Assembly (NCBI GenBank): GCA_023091735.1
Contig: JALKBU010000365.1
Span: 1-45,108 of the forward strand
Reading direction: 5' to 3'
DNA length: 45,108 nucleotides
Source of the DNA: Trichomonas tenax
Lineage: Eukaryota > Parabasalia > Trichomonadida > Trichomonadidae
Under the pieces are notes generated by a model. It saw only the letters and a list, made by a program, of their open reading frames with translations. It made no database searches and had not been told where the DNA came from. The translations under genes were made by a program, and so were the position numbers. Shown here one piece after another: positions 30,706-41,264 of the stretch (position 1 is its first letter; each line of letters starts with the position of its first letter).

Positions 30706-31653
30706 TTAATATTCATTCATCTTTGTATCCATAATTCCTTCTCTGACTATTTCCCTGGTGATTATGAATCTAATAAAGACGGCAAACTTTCAACCAACAA
30801 AAACTATTTTATCCATTTTTGCACCTTTGGTTCAAGCAGTTCAGAAGCGATAAATTGTTCTAATACAAATAACAAAGTTGTTGTTGATACATGTTTCTTC
30901 CATGATTTTTCGAATAGAGCAATTTATTTTTTACGTGGAGGTGAATTTGTTCAATATCATGTTTGTTCATTCAAATCATCAATTAATCATCATGGACAGC
31001 ATTCATATGTTTATCATAATTCAGGCGAATACAAAAATTTTGTTCTCTCCTCATCTATTTCATCATACGGGAAATTGGGTCAGGGAGATAGTCCGCTTTA
31101 TTTTAGTCGCGGATACATTCTTAACACACACAACAACATCAGTTCATGCCAAACAGGTGAAAGATGCGGTTTTTACATGCAAGAATCATTCAATGAAACC
31201 ACAACAAAATTTTGTACAATCTCTGATAACAAAGCTACTTCAACAAATTGTGTTTTTCCAAATAGTAACGATTTTTTACTTTCGCGAAGTAATATTATTA
31301 ATAATTCTGTTTCTGATTGTGTTATTTCTTCTAATTGCAATGGTTTTATTGAATCATGTGTAATTCTTGAAAACAAAGGAACAAATATTTTTTCTTGTGA
31401 AAACAGTGCTAAATCGATCACAGTTTTTCATTGCTATTGTGACAGAAATGAAAGATCAGGAAATGTTAACATCAGCAACATCGATACAGGTCCATTTGTG
31501 AACAATGTTCAACATTATTCATCATATTTATGCGAAGCTACAGCGTTGAGTTTTGTTTTCAACATCAAGAAAAGTGTTGAAAGCAAAATCTTTAGTTATT
31601 TTTTTCGTTATTTTAAATATAAATACATGATCAACTGTTCACAGTTACCATAA
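30706..31653 (+). pseudogene. 5'-truncated Cys-rich beta-helix-like surface protein
   Basis: One open frame of 315 codons runs from the stop at 30703-30705 to 31653 and has no ATG in its first part (it begins CIHNSFSDYFPGDYE), so the 5' end is missing. The sequence has repeated units of about 20-30 residues with alternating polar and hydrophobic residues and cysteines (FIHFCTFGSS, VVVDTCFFHDFSNRAIYF, SDCVISSNCNGFIESCVI, ITVFHCYCDR), as in right-handed parallel beta-helix (pectin-lyase-like) proteins abundant in trichomonads. The last residues (SVESKIFSYFF...) are only weakly hydrophobic. A decayed relative lies on the other strand at 39978-40620. Confidence 0.55.
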
Positions 31654-32156
31654 ATTTATGAATAAAATAGACCCATTTTTTAAATATTGTTTAAAAATAC
31701 ATAATTATCTGTTTCACATTTGAGCAACTATTTAAAAGTTTATGTAAATTATATTCATCAATCTTAAAGTCCACAAAAAATCAAATTTATCCGAAGTGAA
31801 AAAAATAATTCTGAAATATCATTCTACAGCATTGAAACCATGAAAATTTCACTCAGTTATGTCATTTAATTACATATGATATTCAATTTTTGGTAAATGT
31901 ATTTGGAAAATGTGAAATAATATCTTTTTTGTTGATTTGATTTGAAAAACATTATAAACCCATCAAATAATATTCGAAATCATAAAAATATTCGTGTTTC
32001 GATTTCATTTTCTTCGAAGAACAAAATGATTCATTTTCTCAGTATTCTGTTCACATAACATATGATTTTATTTATGAAAAAATGTAGAAATGAATATAAT
32101 CTACACATATATCAATCAAAACATAACAAAATATCTGCAAAAATCAGATTTGGTCA
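31654..32156. other. intergenic, AT-rich, nothing recognised
   Basis: It contains the promoter region of the SAPS-like gene. No TCAYW element lies within 20 nt of its ATG. Confidence 0.4.
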
Positions 32157-33485
32157 ATGTATCGTCCAATGATCAGCAACACACTTCGTGACTTACTGAG
32201 TAACCCAGACTCATCTCTCCAGGACATCCTCAACGACGACTCATGTTTGACAGCGTTCAAGTACAACGACAACCAGCTCGTTTGGTATCTTTTAGATCGA
32301 AGCGAGGAAGTATTGAATCTCGCAATATACAGCACAAACACGAAGATTGCGCTCAGAGCGAACCAACTTCTTTCCAAGGAGTACCACACTCTGATTGATG
32401 ATATCATCGAAAAACAAATCTTTGTTCCTACTATCGAAATGTACATGAAAGGCCAACCGACACTTCCTGTTATGTGCAAAATCGCAAATTTGACATCAAC
32501 CATTTACGAATTCGCTCAAAATCAGTTCAATTGCGATTTCTTGGTGAATTTCATTCCATACGTCAGCCATATAATGATTTTATCGCTTTTCAAAACAATT
32601 CTCGATCAAGTCCGCGATCCGAGCACAATTTTCCCATTGGTTGATAAAACGATTTCTCTTATTTCCGAATTCAACTCTCCATTCACATCCGATATGAGTG
32701 ATAATAACGCTGTCCAAATTACAGGGCTTTATAAGCTTTGCAGTTTGTTCAAATCAAATAAAATTCTTTCTGAGATCGTTCAAAAGCCAGAAAACATAAA
32801 GATCCTCGCTCGCCAGTTCGAAGCAATCAATGTTACTGTTCTCGACGCTGAATGGGAATGCATAGATAATTTTCTCACTCCAGAAAATATGATCGTTATC
32901 GAGCCAATCTTCATTTCCTGCATTCTCCCATTGATCAGCAAATCGGAATCAGGACTTTTGCATCAATATCAGGTTAAATTACTTCACGTTACTTTAACAT
33001 TAGCGAATTACAACGAAAATATCCGCAAAATCCTTGTTGAAATCAATTTCCATGTTGCTCTCCATGATATTGTTGCGGCACATCCACACCACACACTTGC
33101 ACATCTCGCTGTAACTGAATTCATCATTCAAGCATCGAAAATGACCGAGTTTGAGGCTTTGATCCTCACTCAGATGCTTCCATTCTGTGAGCAGATATTA
33201 AGCAATCCGAACTCATTGATTGAGCTTCGTGCATTTGCTTGGAATTTGATTTGCAAGTTCAGAGAATGGATTAAGAACGAAGATGTCACAAATTCATTCA
33301 AGGAGTCTTTAGCTGCTTTTGATGAGACATCATCCAAGCGCGTTGATGAACTTTCTGCTATTGCCAACGCAGAATACGGCGGTCCACTTCCAGATACATC
33401 TGCTCCTGCTGATAATTTCTTGGAGAATCTTTCTCAGCAACAAATTGTTCAACTCCTCAGACTTCTAATGCAAAGACCAAGATAA
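32157..33485 (+). CDS. SAPS-domain-like protein (PP6/Sit4 phosphatase regulatory type)
   Basis: SAPS proteins (yeast Sap155 and relatives, human PPP6R1-3) are helical-repeat subunits that direct the Sit4/PP6 phosphatase. The 442-residue product shows the N-terminal SAPS pattern: SLQDILNDDSCLTAFKYNDNQLVWYLLDRSEEV (about 19-51), in which a short acidic helix is followed by an NxxLxxFL-type helix, then after about 80 residues CDFLVNFIPYVSHIMILSLFKTI, matching the conserved LLxHIxxxxIMDLLLxLI helix pair. The remainder is all helical, armadillo-like, and ends in a Ser/Ala/Asp-rich stretch and QQIVQLLRLLMQRPR. Higher GC at third positions than the flanks suggests good expression. The assignment rests on pattern, not on an alignment. 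Confidence 0.6.
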   Translation: MYRPMISNTLRDLLSNPDSSLQDILNDDSCLTAFKYNDNQLVWYLLDRSEEVLNLAIYSTNTKIALRANQLLSKEYHTLIDDIIEKQIFVPTIEMYMKGQPTLPVMCKIANLTSTIYEFAQNQFNCDFLVNFIPYVSHIMILSLFKTILDQVRDPSTIFPLVDKTISLISEFNSPFTSDMSDNNAVQITGLYKLCSLFKSNKILSEIVQKPENIKILARQFEAINVTVLDAEWECIDNFLTPENMIVIEPIFISCILPLISKSESGLLHQYQVKLLHVTLTLANYNENIRKILVEINFHVALHDIVAAHPHHTLAHLAVTEFIIQASKMTEFEALILTQMLPFCEQILSNPNSLIELRAFAWNLICKFREWIKNEDVTNSFKESLAAFDETSSKRVDELSAIANAEYGGPLPDTSAPADNFLENLSQQQIVQLLRLLMQRPR

Positions 33486-33596
33486 TTCCTGATTAATATT
33501 TAATCAACCAATGACTCGGATATATTATTAATGATATTGTATATTTCCATCAATGATTTGATTAATTGTTATTTTGTATTTATTATCAATAAAGAT

Positions 33597-34900
33597 TTAT
33601 TTTACTTTTTGATGTTTGACAATATTTTTAAATTTCGTTTTTTGTGGGCCTTTGAGTGTTTCAGATACTAATTTTCCGTCCATTAATGGTAGATCAAGCT
33701 TTATATTATGATTCCTAAGGAAAATTAAAGCTTTGTAGTTTGTGTTCAATACGAGATTTAAAATTTCTTGTGCCTCAATTTTAACTCCTTTTTGAGTCAA
33801 AAGTTCTGCAGCATTAAACAATTCATTGTCTAAAGCTGAATATATAATAGAAACTCCATTAGCATTTGCATTGATATCAGCAAGTAAAAGGAAATACTTA
33901 AAATAGTTTAAGCAGCTTTGTATTAGTAATGGCAAACAAGAAGATAAAACTGTATTTCCTGAAGAATCATTTATATAGCAATGTACCCATAAAAATAAAA
34001 GAGCTCTTGTATTCAATGAAAGCAGGGCATCATTAAATAGATAAAGTCCAGGTGAGTATTTTAACATAATCCAATCAGCAATTTGATTTTGATGTGATAA
34101 AACTGCAGTATTAAGATAAGAAGAAAATCCTAACAATGCATGTTCACATAAATGAATCATTTCAAGATTTCCATCAGAAATTACGGAGTGCGCAACATAG
34201 TGATCAAAGATGGCACCATTCATTAATAAATATTTGAAGCAGTTAATAGATCCAAATATCGCAGAATGACAGATCTATGGCATTATTGTTCAGTGGACTC
34301 GAATTTTCATGTTTGGGTTAATTGACATATTTGCATCAATATCTTTCAGTGTTTCTATATCATCTTCAAATAAAGCATTGTGGATAGTTCTTTTCTCAAA
34401 AATTGGTGCTGATTGATAACAATATTTTCGAAATTCTTCGGGGATGATTCCTTCTTCAATTAATAGAGACTGCACAAGAGGTGAGAGCCGATGATAATGT
34501 TCTTTTTCAATTGGAAGGATTGAAATAAAATTTTTAATAATTTCGACAATTTGCTTAGAAAGGCCTAATTTTGAATTCATTACATTGGATAGATGTAGTC
34601 TTATCAAGTGATAATATGCTCTCGATCATTTTCAATTTCAAGAAAATTATGTATTTTTGTTATGACATCATGAACATTTGTTTTGCTTAACTCCCAGAGT
34701 GCATCCTCAATCTCTACGAACTGATTTAATTGTTCAGGTATTACCACATTAGCGATGCAATCAAACATAATTATGACACTTTTTTTGGTTACCAATATTT
34801 TTCTGTCTTCAAAATCTTCGGTTTTTCGGAATGTGAGAAAAATCCTCTTATCTACAATCAGGTATTCAACTCTCTATGGGATACACAGGATATTCCATTG
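33597..34900 (-). pseudogene. ankyrin/DUF3447 protein, frameshifted
   Basis: Reading right to left, three frames follow one another: FLTFRKTEDFEDRKIL...VIPEQLNQFVEIEDALW (to 34604), LGLSKQIVEIIKNFISILPIEKE...IPEEFRKYCYQ...IHNALFEDDIETL (to 34290), and SINCFKYLLMNGAIFDHYVAHSVISDGNLEMIHLCE... followed by degenerate ankyrin units to KNIVKHQKVK at 33597. The order, N-terminal helical block then NxxINCFKYLLxNG then ankyrins, is the standard trichomonad layout. A stop before FGSINCFKY (near 34272) and the lack of a joining frame near 34290 and 34604 show decay. It converges on the SAPS gene with about 110 bp between stops. Confidence 0.75.
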
Positions 34901-35462
34901 AACTTCATATATTTTCTGTAATTTCAAAAAATAATAATAAAAAAAATACAAAAATACAAATACAAAATACAAAGTTCGTTCATTTATTGATGAGATCGTT
35001 TCTGCAACCATATTATTTGTTATTTTACTTGTTTTGATCATCTTTCACTGCAATTAAACTAAAAAATAAAAATTAAGAAATTAGATTTTCTAAACTAATC
35101 CCTACAATTACTTTTTTATCTGAATACAATGTTATGATTTAAATAGTCTTATCATTGATCCGAAAAAAGTTGATCAATTGTTTCAAGATTTTTCATTTTC
35201 ATTAATATATGAATAGATAATATAATAGACAATTAAATTTATGATTATTTTTGAAAAAACTCAACTTGACAAATAAGAATGTCAGTTTTCCAAATTGACA
35301 ATGTAAAATTGTTTAACATAGTGAATTATATCCAAAAATATCAAAATTTTCCAATTTTTAATTTTTATTTTGTTTATTTTAATTTTGCTTCAAAATGGAA
35401 CCGATAACATTCATTTTTGGCATTAAAAATAACGTTTTTGAATGTATTATATTGGTTCAAGT
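34901..35462. other. intergenic, AT-rich, nothing recognised
   Basis: It contains A-rich runs and the upstream region of the Rav1-like gene. No RNA or repeat was identified. Confidence 0.4.
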
Positions 35463-35467
35463 TCATT
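35463..35467 (+). promoter_or_regulatory. initiator-like TCATT of the Rav1-like gene
   Basis: The presumed +1 at 35465 lies after the in-frame ATG at 35442. The first ATG in the transcript would then be 35535, 70 nt downstream. The leader is long for this group, so confidence is modest. Confidence 0.4.
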
Positions 35468-35534
35468 GAAGCCCAAATTTAGTGCTCAATTTTCTTTTCT
35501 TTTAGTCCAAAAATTGACATTTTTAATTAAAAAC

Positions 35535-38500
35535 ATGATTTTGGAGCGTGAATCGATTATCAATTCACCAGTGGACACCAAAATCACGAACTGCACGAAC
35601 TTGTTCAATAACTTCCAGAACTTTTTTCTCTATTTAACAGAGAGTACTATTGAAATTATCAATAAATCTGATTATTCACGCAAAACAATCAATACTGATA
35701 TCTTCGACTCAGAAGTTATGTGTCTACAGTTGATTTCTCCTACAGAATTGATAGTTATCACAAAAAATGGAAATAAGTCGATTTTCAAATTGGAACTGCT
35801 TAAAAATGTATTAATATTCAGCGAAAAAATAGATTTTATTCCAGAATCCTTTGTTATCTACGATCAAAACATGTTTTATTTATATCGACAAAATTTATAT
35901 TCGTATCCAGTTCAACCAAACTATCAACAACAATCAACAATATTGTTATCAAACATAAAAGAAAGTAATATCGCACTATCGCCGTATCTAAACGCAATTT
36001 TATTTTTCACATTAGGCTCAAACACTTTTAAAATACATTATCTACCGATGGAAAACGAAGATTTTATTGAAGTAGATGTTGGATCACCAATTATTTCGAT
36101 CGATTTTGGGTTTTCAACATATATCTCTATATTTACTGCGTCTGCAGATGGAACAATAAGGTTTTGGACTGAATCTCAATATGCAAAAGAATTCACATGT
36201 GCCGCTACGTTTTACACAGATTCTGAAATTACTCATATTAAATCTTGCATTCCACAACGAATTCATCCGCCATACATTCATATAGGACATCTTTCATTGC
36301 CAAATTCAAATCTTCTGCCTAAATATCCGATAACAGAAAAATATTTATATGTTTCATTGAATGGTTCGAAAACTAACACAATTTTCCTAAGATTTGTTGA
36401 TGACTACAAAGTGAACGTATTGGTGAGAATGAATATACCTCAAAATTATCGAAATTCATTTACTTGCGATTTATATAACACATGTTGTAACAAAAAGCAC
36501 TCATTCAATGTATACACGACATCACTTAACAACCATGGATTGTTTTTTGGAGTGTTTAGGTTCACTGATACTGTTAATTTTTCGACATTGTACACACAAC
36601 CTTTTATTTTAGGAGGAATCAAGAGATTTGTTGATCATAACTATCAGGTAGAACAGGTTAATGGAAATATATTAGATTTAAACACTTTGCAGAGATTTCC
36701 ACCAAAAGATTTAAATCCAGGAATTTTAAATGTCAATGGAAAAGAAATCTCATTCGATTTTGATATTAAAGTTCATGATTCTTTGATTACAAAAGATCAA
36801 ATAATGATTGTCGCATGTGGAAAAGAAAAATCTGTTGTTTTATTTCAAACACAAAAGAAAACAAAAATATTTCAACTAAAAGGAATTAATAATGAAATAA
36901 CGGGAATCTCAATACATTCAACAGACTTATTTGCACTGACAACAACAGAATCTATTGATATTTTCTATTACGAAATGAATAATGAATTTGTTAAAATTGC
37001 TTCTCAACAAGGAAAGAATCAACATGCAGTTTTTGTTCCACATTTGATCCCAACATTGTTTATTTGCCAAAATAAAACAGCTTCAATCAGTGTTGTTAAT
37101 CATAACTCAATATCAGAACCATTGGCTGTGTTCAGAGTTCCGTTATATAATATGATTGAAGTCCTTACTGATGGATCTATCGTTAGCGCAAGTAATTCTT
37201 CGATTGATAAGTTATTGATTCCAAAAGAAGTTTTTCCGCAAACATATGAAAGCGATACAGAATTTATTAAGCAAACAGAGTTTTGTACAGGAATTATTCC
37301 GAATAATCCATCAGAATTGATCCAGAAAACAATCAAAAAATTGCCACCGAATTATGAAGTTTTGGATATTTGTTCAAAAAGATTTTTATTTCCATATTTC
37401 TTTAGGAAACAAATTGATGTCACATCAAAAACAATGGAATTGTTTTCATTTTGGGCTTTTAACTGTCCTAATCAAGAAACATTGTTTAATTCATTGAACT
37501 TAAAAGAACCAACAGATTTAGTTGATTCACACGTTCATTTATGGGCAAAAGATTCTTCAACATTAATTTCATTAATCAGTTCTTTTCTTACATCAAACAA
37601 ATTAGAAACCGAAAATCTTCTTGATTTATATGCAATGATTTGCATTGCTTGTGGAAAGAAAGCTATTGCTGCAAAAACATTTTCGAAGTTTGGAAATGAC
37701 ACTCTTGCAAACTTTTTACTAAATTCAACACTTAGTGAAAGAGAAAAATCGTTAAAATTACAAAAGAATGCCTTTGCAGCATTAAAAGTTCACAGATATT
37801 TTCTGGCTGCAATGTTTTTCATTCTCAATAACTCAATTAATGATGCAATTAAATCTCTCTCAGAAGCAAAAGATTGGCAGTTTATGCTCAAAAGAATATT
37901 TAATGTTCCATTAGACAACCACTCTTTCTTTGATTATTTATTAACGAAGAACCTTGAAAAGGCAAAAGAAGCACTTGTTAACTTAGAAATTCAGAGACCA
38001 AAAGAATTTAGCATCGAATATATCAGATGTGAAATTTTAATCAAAATGAATTATGAAAGTCGACTTTCATTATTAAGATTACAGAAAGCGCCTTGTTTAG
38101 TAGAAAAAGTCATCGAAATGGCTCCAATCATTTCATCAACAAGTTACATTAATAATGATATTAAATCTGTTGATGAAGAAGAAAAATCTGAACAAAAATC
38201 AGAAGAAGAAGATAAAGATGATGAAAGTGATTTTGATTTTGGTTCGAAGTTTGATATTGATGATGATATTTATTCAGATTATGACGATAGCGATGAAGCT
38301 CCAAAATATAATATTGGATACACAGTAAGCAACAAAGTTATTGACTTCAATCCAATCGATTTTGTTTCTAATTTCAGTGAAACATTGAAGGAGAGAGAAT
38401 TTAAAGAAATTGCAATATCAACGAGTGATCAAAAGATTGCCAGTTTATTGTCTGCAATATTTGCTCAACCGAGTATTCAAAATTCAGAATTGTTGGTTAA

Positions 38501-39947
38501 TATTGCGCATAATTCGGAACAATCTGTTGCCTTTGCAATCATTTTATGCATTTGCTTTGTCAATGGACACTTTAATATTTTAAATATGCTGAAAGATGAA
38601 ATATCAATAGAAAAAGTTCTCACAATGAAAGGAGATGAAAACATTCTCGATTATTATACTTTAAATTTCATTGGCGTTCCAGCATTGGATATTATCGCGG
38701 TTCAATTTGCAATTTTCTCATTTATTCAAGAATGCATTTTCAAAACTATATCAAAAGATTATCCAAATGTTATTGGTGTTATTGCAAAGAAGCATGAAAC
38801 ATTGTTTTACAAAAGTCCAGTTTTTGAAATTCGCACAAATATAATGCTTCAATATTTGAATGATTTGAATCCAATTTTGATGAATTACATCAAAAATGCA
38901 GAGAAATCAAGATTATCAATCGAATATGTTACAATTATGAGATATAACGTTTTATCACCATTTTTCTCTGAGACGCAATTCAAGATGAGTGAATATATGA
39001 TTAATGAAGAGAACCCTGTCACTTCCATTGGTTACTTTGGAACGCATAATCCTTCTATTGTTTATTCTACAAATGGAAACATCAAAGTTGTTCCGATTCA
39101 TTTCAAAGATATTGAATTACTCGACTTTGAAACTCCTTTATTAAAATTACTTCCAACGATTACAGAAGTTCAATATGAAACTGTTGATGACAAACTTTCG
39201 TTATATGAAATGCGATGGGGACCAGAAATTCCAGATCTTCATTTCACATGCGTTGCAGGACTCGAATATACAGATTTTTACGCAGCAGGCAGTGAAGAAG
39301 GAATTATATCTCTTGGTTATGAGAAATATATTGTTAACGCATTAAAAGTTTCAAATTGCGCCATTAAGAAGATTAAGTTCAGTGGCAATAAGAAATCAAT
39401 TGCTTGCCTTGATGTTAACGGAGATTTATTTTTATGCAAATTCTCGAGCCACATTCCACAATTAATTGCTCATTTCATCGATAATTTCGATTGGCTGAAT
39501 GATGATAACCAATTAGCTTGTATATCATCAAAACGAGGTACAGTAGCTTTCTATGATTCTCTATCAGGAATTCTTCCAATCATGGAATACCCATTAATGG
39601 ATAATGTTTCGAATCCATTCACTTTTGTTTCCTGCAGTTATTCCATCTTTCATGGAAATGATAATGGAAAAGTTTATCTTCTGAACCTGCTGAAGGGTAA
39701 ATATATGAAGCTTGATTCCATTATAACAACACATATTGATGTCATTGAAACAGGTCCAACATATTCCTACATTCTCACCGGATGTTCTAATGGTTCAATA
39801 TTCATGAGATTTGGGTACAAATGGAACAAAATATTCATCCTGCAACAAGATAAGAATCTTATTCCAACATGCATATGTTCTTCAAAACAAGTGATTGCCG
39901 TTGGACATAAGAAAGGAATCAAATGTTGGATCAAAGATATATTATAA
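35535..39947 (+). CDS. Rav1/DmX (rabconnectin-3 alpha)-like WD40 protein
   Basis: Rav1 is the large subunit of the RAVE complex that promotes assembly of V1 with V0 in the V-ATPase. The 1470-residue product has an N-terminal beta-propeller-like half with a clear WD unit (SADGTIRFWTE at about 202-212), then the Rav1 C-domain: FSFWAFNCPNQETL near 637, LLDLYAMICIACGKKAIAAKTF near 694 and QKNAFAALKVHRYFLAAMFFIL near 742, which match Rav1/DmX motifs in order. A long acidic stretch (about 877-925) follows, and the last 300 residues contain more WD-like repeats (DFYAAGSEEGIISLGY, SYILTGCSNGSIFMRF). Yeast Rav1 has about 1360 residues. An upstream in-frame ATG (35442) would add 31 residues without similarity; 35535 is chosen because of the initiator. 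The stop is followed at once by TAAA. Confidence 0.8.
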   Translation: MILERESIINSPVDTKITNCTNLFNNFQNFFLYLTESTIEIINKSDYSRKTINTDIFDSEVMCLQLISPTELIVITKNGNKSIFKLELLKNVLIFSEKIDFIPESFVIYDQNMFYLYRQNLYSYPVQPNYQQQSTILLSNIKESNIALSPYLNAILFFTLGSNTFKIHYLPMENEDFIEVDVGSPIISIDFGFSTYISIFTASADGTIRFWTESQYAKEFTCAATFYTDSEITHIKSCIPQRIHPPYIHIGHLSLPNSNLLPKYPITEKYLYVSLNGSKTNTIFLRFVDDYKVNVLVRMNIPQNYRNSFTCDLYNTCCNKKHSFNVYTTSLNNHGLFFGVFRFTDTVNFSTLYTQPFILGGIKRFVDHNYQVEQVNGNILDLNTLQRFPPKDLNPGILNVNGKEISFDFDIKVHDSLITKDQIMIVACGKEKSVVLFQTQKKTKIFQLKGINNEITGISIHSTDLFALTTTESIDIFYYEMNNEFVKIASQQGKNQHAVFVPHLIPTLFICQNKTASISVVNHNSISEPLAVFRVPLYNMIEVLTDGSIVSASNSSIDKLLIPKEVFPQTYESDTEFIKQTEFCTGIIPNNPSELIQKTIKKLPPNYEVLDICSKRFLFPYFFRKQIDVTSKTMELFSFWAFNCPNQETLFNSLNLKEPTDLVDSHVHLWAKDSSTLISLISSFLTSNKLETENLLDLYAMICIACGKKAIAAKTFSKFGNDTLANFLLNSTLSEREKSLKLQKNAFAALKVHRYFLAAMFFILNNSINDAIKSLSEAKDWQFMLKRIFNVPLDNHSFFDYLLTKNLEKAKEALVNLEIQRPKEFSIEYIRCEILIKMNYESRLSLLRLQKAPCLVEKVIEMAPIISSTSYINNDIKSVDEEEKSEQKSEEEDKDDESDFDFGSKFDIDDDIYSDYDDSDEAPKYNIGYTVSNKVIDFNPIDFVSNFSETLKEREFKEIAISTSDQKIASLLSAIFAQPSIQNSELLVNIAHNSEQSVAFAIILCICFVNGHFNILNMLKDEISIEKVLTMKGDENILDYYTLNFIGVPALDIIAVQFAIFSFIQECIFKTISKDYPNVIGVIAKKHETLFYKSPVFEIRTNIMLQYLNDLNPILMNYIKNAEKSRLSIEYVTIMRYNVLSPFFSETQFKMSEYMINEENPVTSIGYFGTHNPSIVYSTNGNIKVVPIHFKDIELLDFETPLLKLLPTITEVQYETVDDKLSLYEMRWGPEIPDLHFTCVAGLEYTDFYAAGSEEGIISLGYEKYIVNALKVSNCAIKKIKFSGNKKSIACLDVNGDLFLCKFSSHIPQLIAHFIDNFDWLNDDNQLACISSKRGTVAFYDSLSGILPIMEYPLMDNVSNPFTFVSCSYSIFHGNDNGKVYLLNLLKGKYMKLDSIITTHIDVIETGPTYSYILTGCSNGSIFMRFGYKWNKIFILQQDKNLIPTCICSSKQVIAVGHKKGIKCWIKDIL

Positions 39948-39977
39948 TAAATTGTTTGTATTATTTTTTTCTTCAAA

Positions 39978-40620
39978 TTAGAAATTTATTGATATTATCG
40001 AATACAGGTATTTGATATTTATGGGTGCCTTAACTTCACATCTTACAACTCCTAATGGTTTAGAAGTTTTGCAATAATTATTTTCAAAGACTGAAGGATC
40101 AAAGTTGTTTGTAATAACTGCATTCTTTTCTGCTAAGAATGTATCAAGCTCATATGAAGGCTTCTTTGATGTGAAATATACGTTATGAATAAAGATTTGA
40201 TGATCACTTGCTCTATGATAAAACAGAATTCCTGAGCAATTCAGAATGGAAGAATCTTGAAATATACTATAGCCATGCCAAACTGATATAATTCCTTGCG
40301 TGCTCGTGAAATCTTTTATCACTGTGTTTAAAAATATCCTTTATCTGTAGAACCAGGAGTCATCAATCCAAGGCACGTTGTTTGAGTTTCTTGCAGGTTT
40401 CCAATAATATAAGCAAAAATAAAATTGAATGTTTTTGCTCCTGCTCCAACAAGATAAACTCCAATGTCATGTTTTAGTTTCTGGTTTGCTGTGTTTCAAT
40501 TATTAACATGAGAACTGCATTTATCGGATAGATATAAACAAACATATGTTGAATATAAATTTGCACCGCAAAAGTCATCACTTATGCATTCAAAATTTCA
40601 AGCCTAAATTTAATTTACGA
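39978..40620 (-). pseudogene. Cys-poor beta-helix-like surface protein, frameshifted
   Basis: Two or three frames carry one protein. Upstream: ISDDFCGANLYSTYVC... with an in-frame stop, then HDIGVYLVGAGAKTFNFIFAYIIGNLQETQ...STDKGYF. Downstream (from 40322, GTG, no ATG): VIKDFTSTQGIISVWHGYSIFQDSSILNCSGILFYHRASDHQIFIHNVYFTS to the end at 39978. A T5 run at the switch suggests one extra T. The layout matches the 30706-31653 fragment: GVYL-GAG against GFYMQES, and SSILNCSGILFYH against SDCVISSNCNGFIE. It is a broken copy of the same family. Confidence 0.6.
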
Positions 40621-40741
40621 TGTACCATTATAAAGTTGACTCCATATGCAATAGCTTCATAATACTTTTATTTGGCAGTACAATCAAAGTAAGTTAATGA
40701 AGATCTTCAAAAAAATTGACATTTCTGGAAGATTTTAATGT

Positions 40742-40984
40742 ATGAATTCTGATATAATCCTACTTGAAAATATGCAACCATATTCTAAGCTATATATTAG
40801 TTATTGCTATTTTGATAATTTTAAAGCAAGAGAAACATATTATTTGTATAACAGAAAATCTACTCCATTCACAAATTCACCAATTTCTATTCGTAATTTT
40901 GAATGCTTTTCAACAGATAAAATTCTGGCTCATACAAGCATGAAAAACGTATACAATTCAAAAAAAAAACTTCAAGATGATACT
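40742..40984 (+). pseudogene. possible fragment of a beta-helix-like protein
   Basis: An 80-codon open frame from ATG 40742 reads LYISYCYFDNFKARETYYLYN..., whose Cys-Tyr-Phe pattern is like units of the 30706-31653 protein. It has no partner downstream in any frame, and its strand is opposite to the neighbouring pseudogene. Weak evidence. Confidence 0.25.
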
Positions 40985-41234
40985 TAAGTGGAAATGTAAA
41001 ATTAGATAACTGATTAGTATACTAGAATTGATTTAACTTGTTGTTATTTTGATGGCTAGAAATCATAATTATAAGTCATTGTAAATGTGTAGGGAACCTT
41101 CTGAGATTGTAAATGAAATATTTAATGAGCTTTAATGGTGAATTTCGACAAAAAAAAAAAATTACAAATGAAACAAAGTAAAAGGTTATTCCTCCACCCT
41201 CATTATTAAATTATTTGAGGGGTTGATACAACCG

Positions 41235-41239
41235 TCATT
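41235..41239 (+). promoter_or_regulatory. initiator-like TCATT of the SAPS-TM gene
   Basis: The presumed +1 at 41237 leaves a leader of 28 nt to ATG 41265. It lies after the TTG at 41223 that also opens this frame, which supports the ATG. Confidence 0.45.
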
Positions 41240-41264
41240 AAACATTTTAAGTTTTGTAAAAAAA

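Noticed and set aside
34730..34921. Plus-strand open frame over the ankyrin pseudogene
   Set aside because: It is the antisense shadow of the DUF3447-like N-terminus.
35442..35534. 31-residue N-terminal extension of the Rav1-like protein
   Set aside because: It lies across the presumed transcription start and has no counterpart in Rav1.
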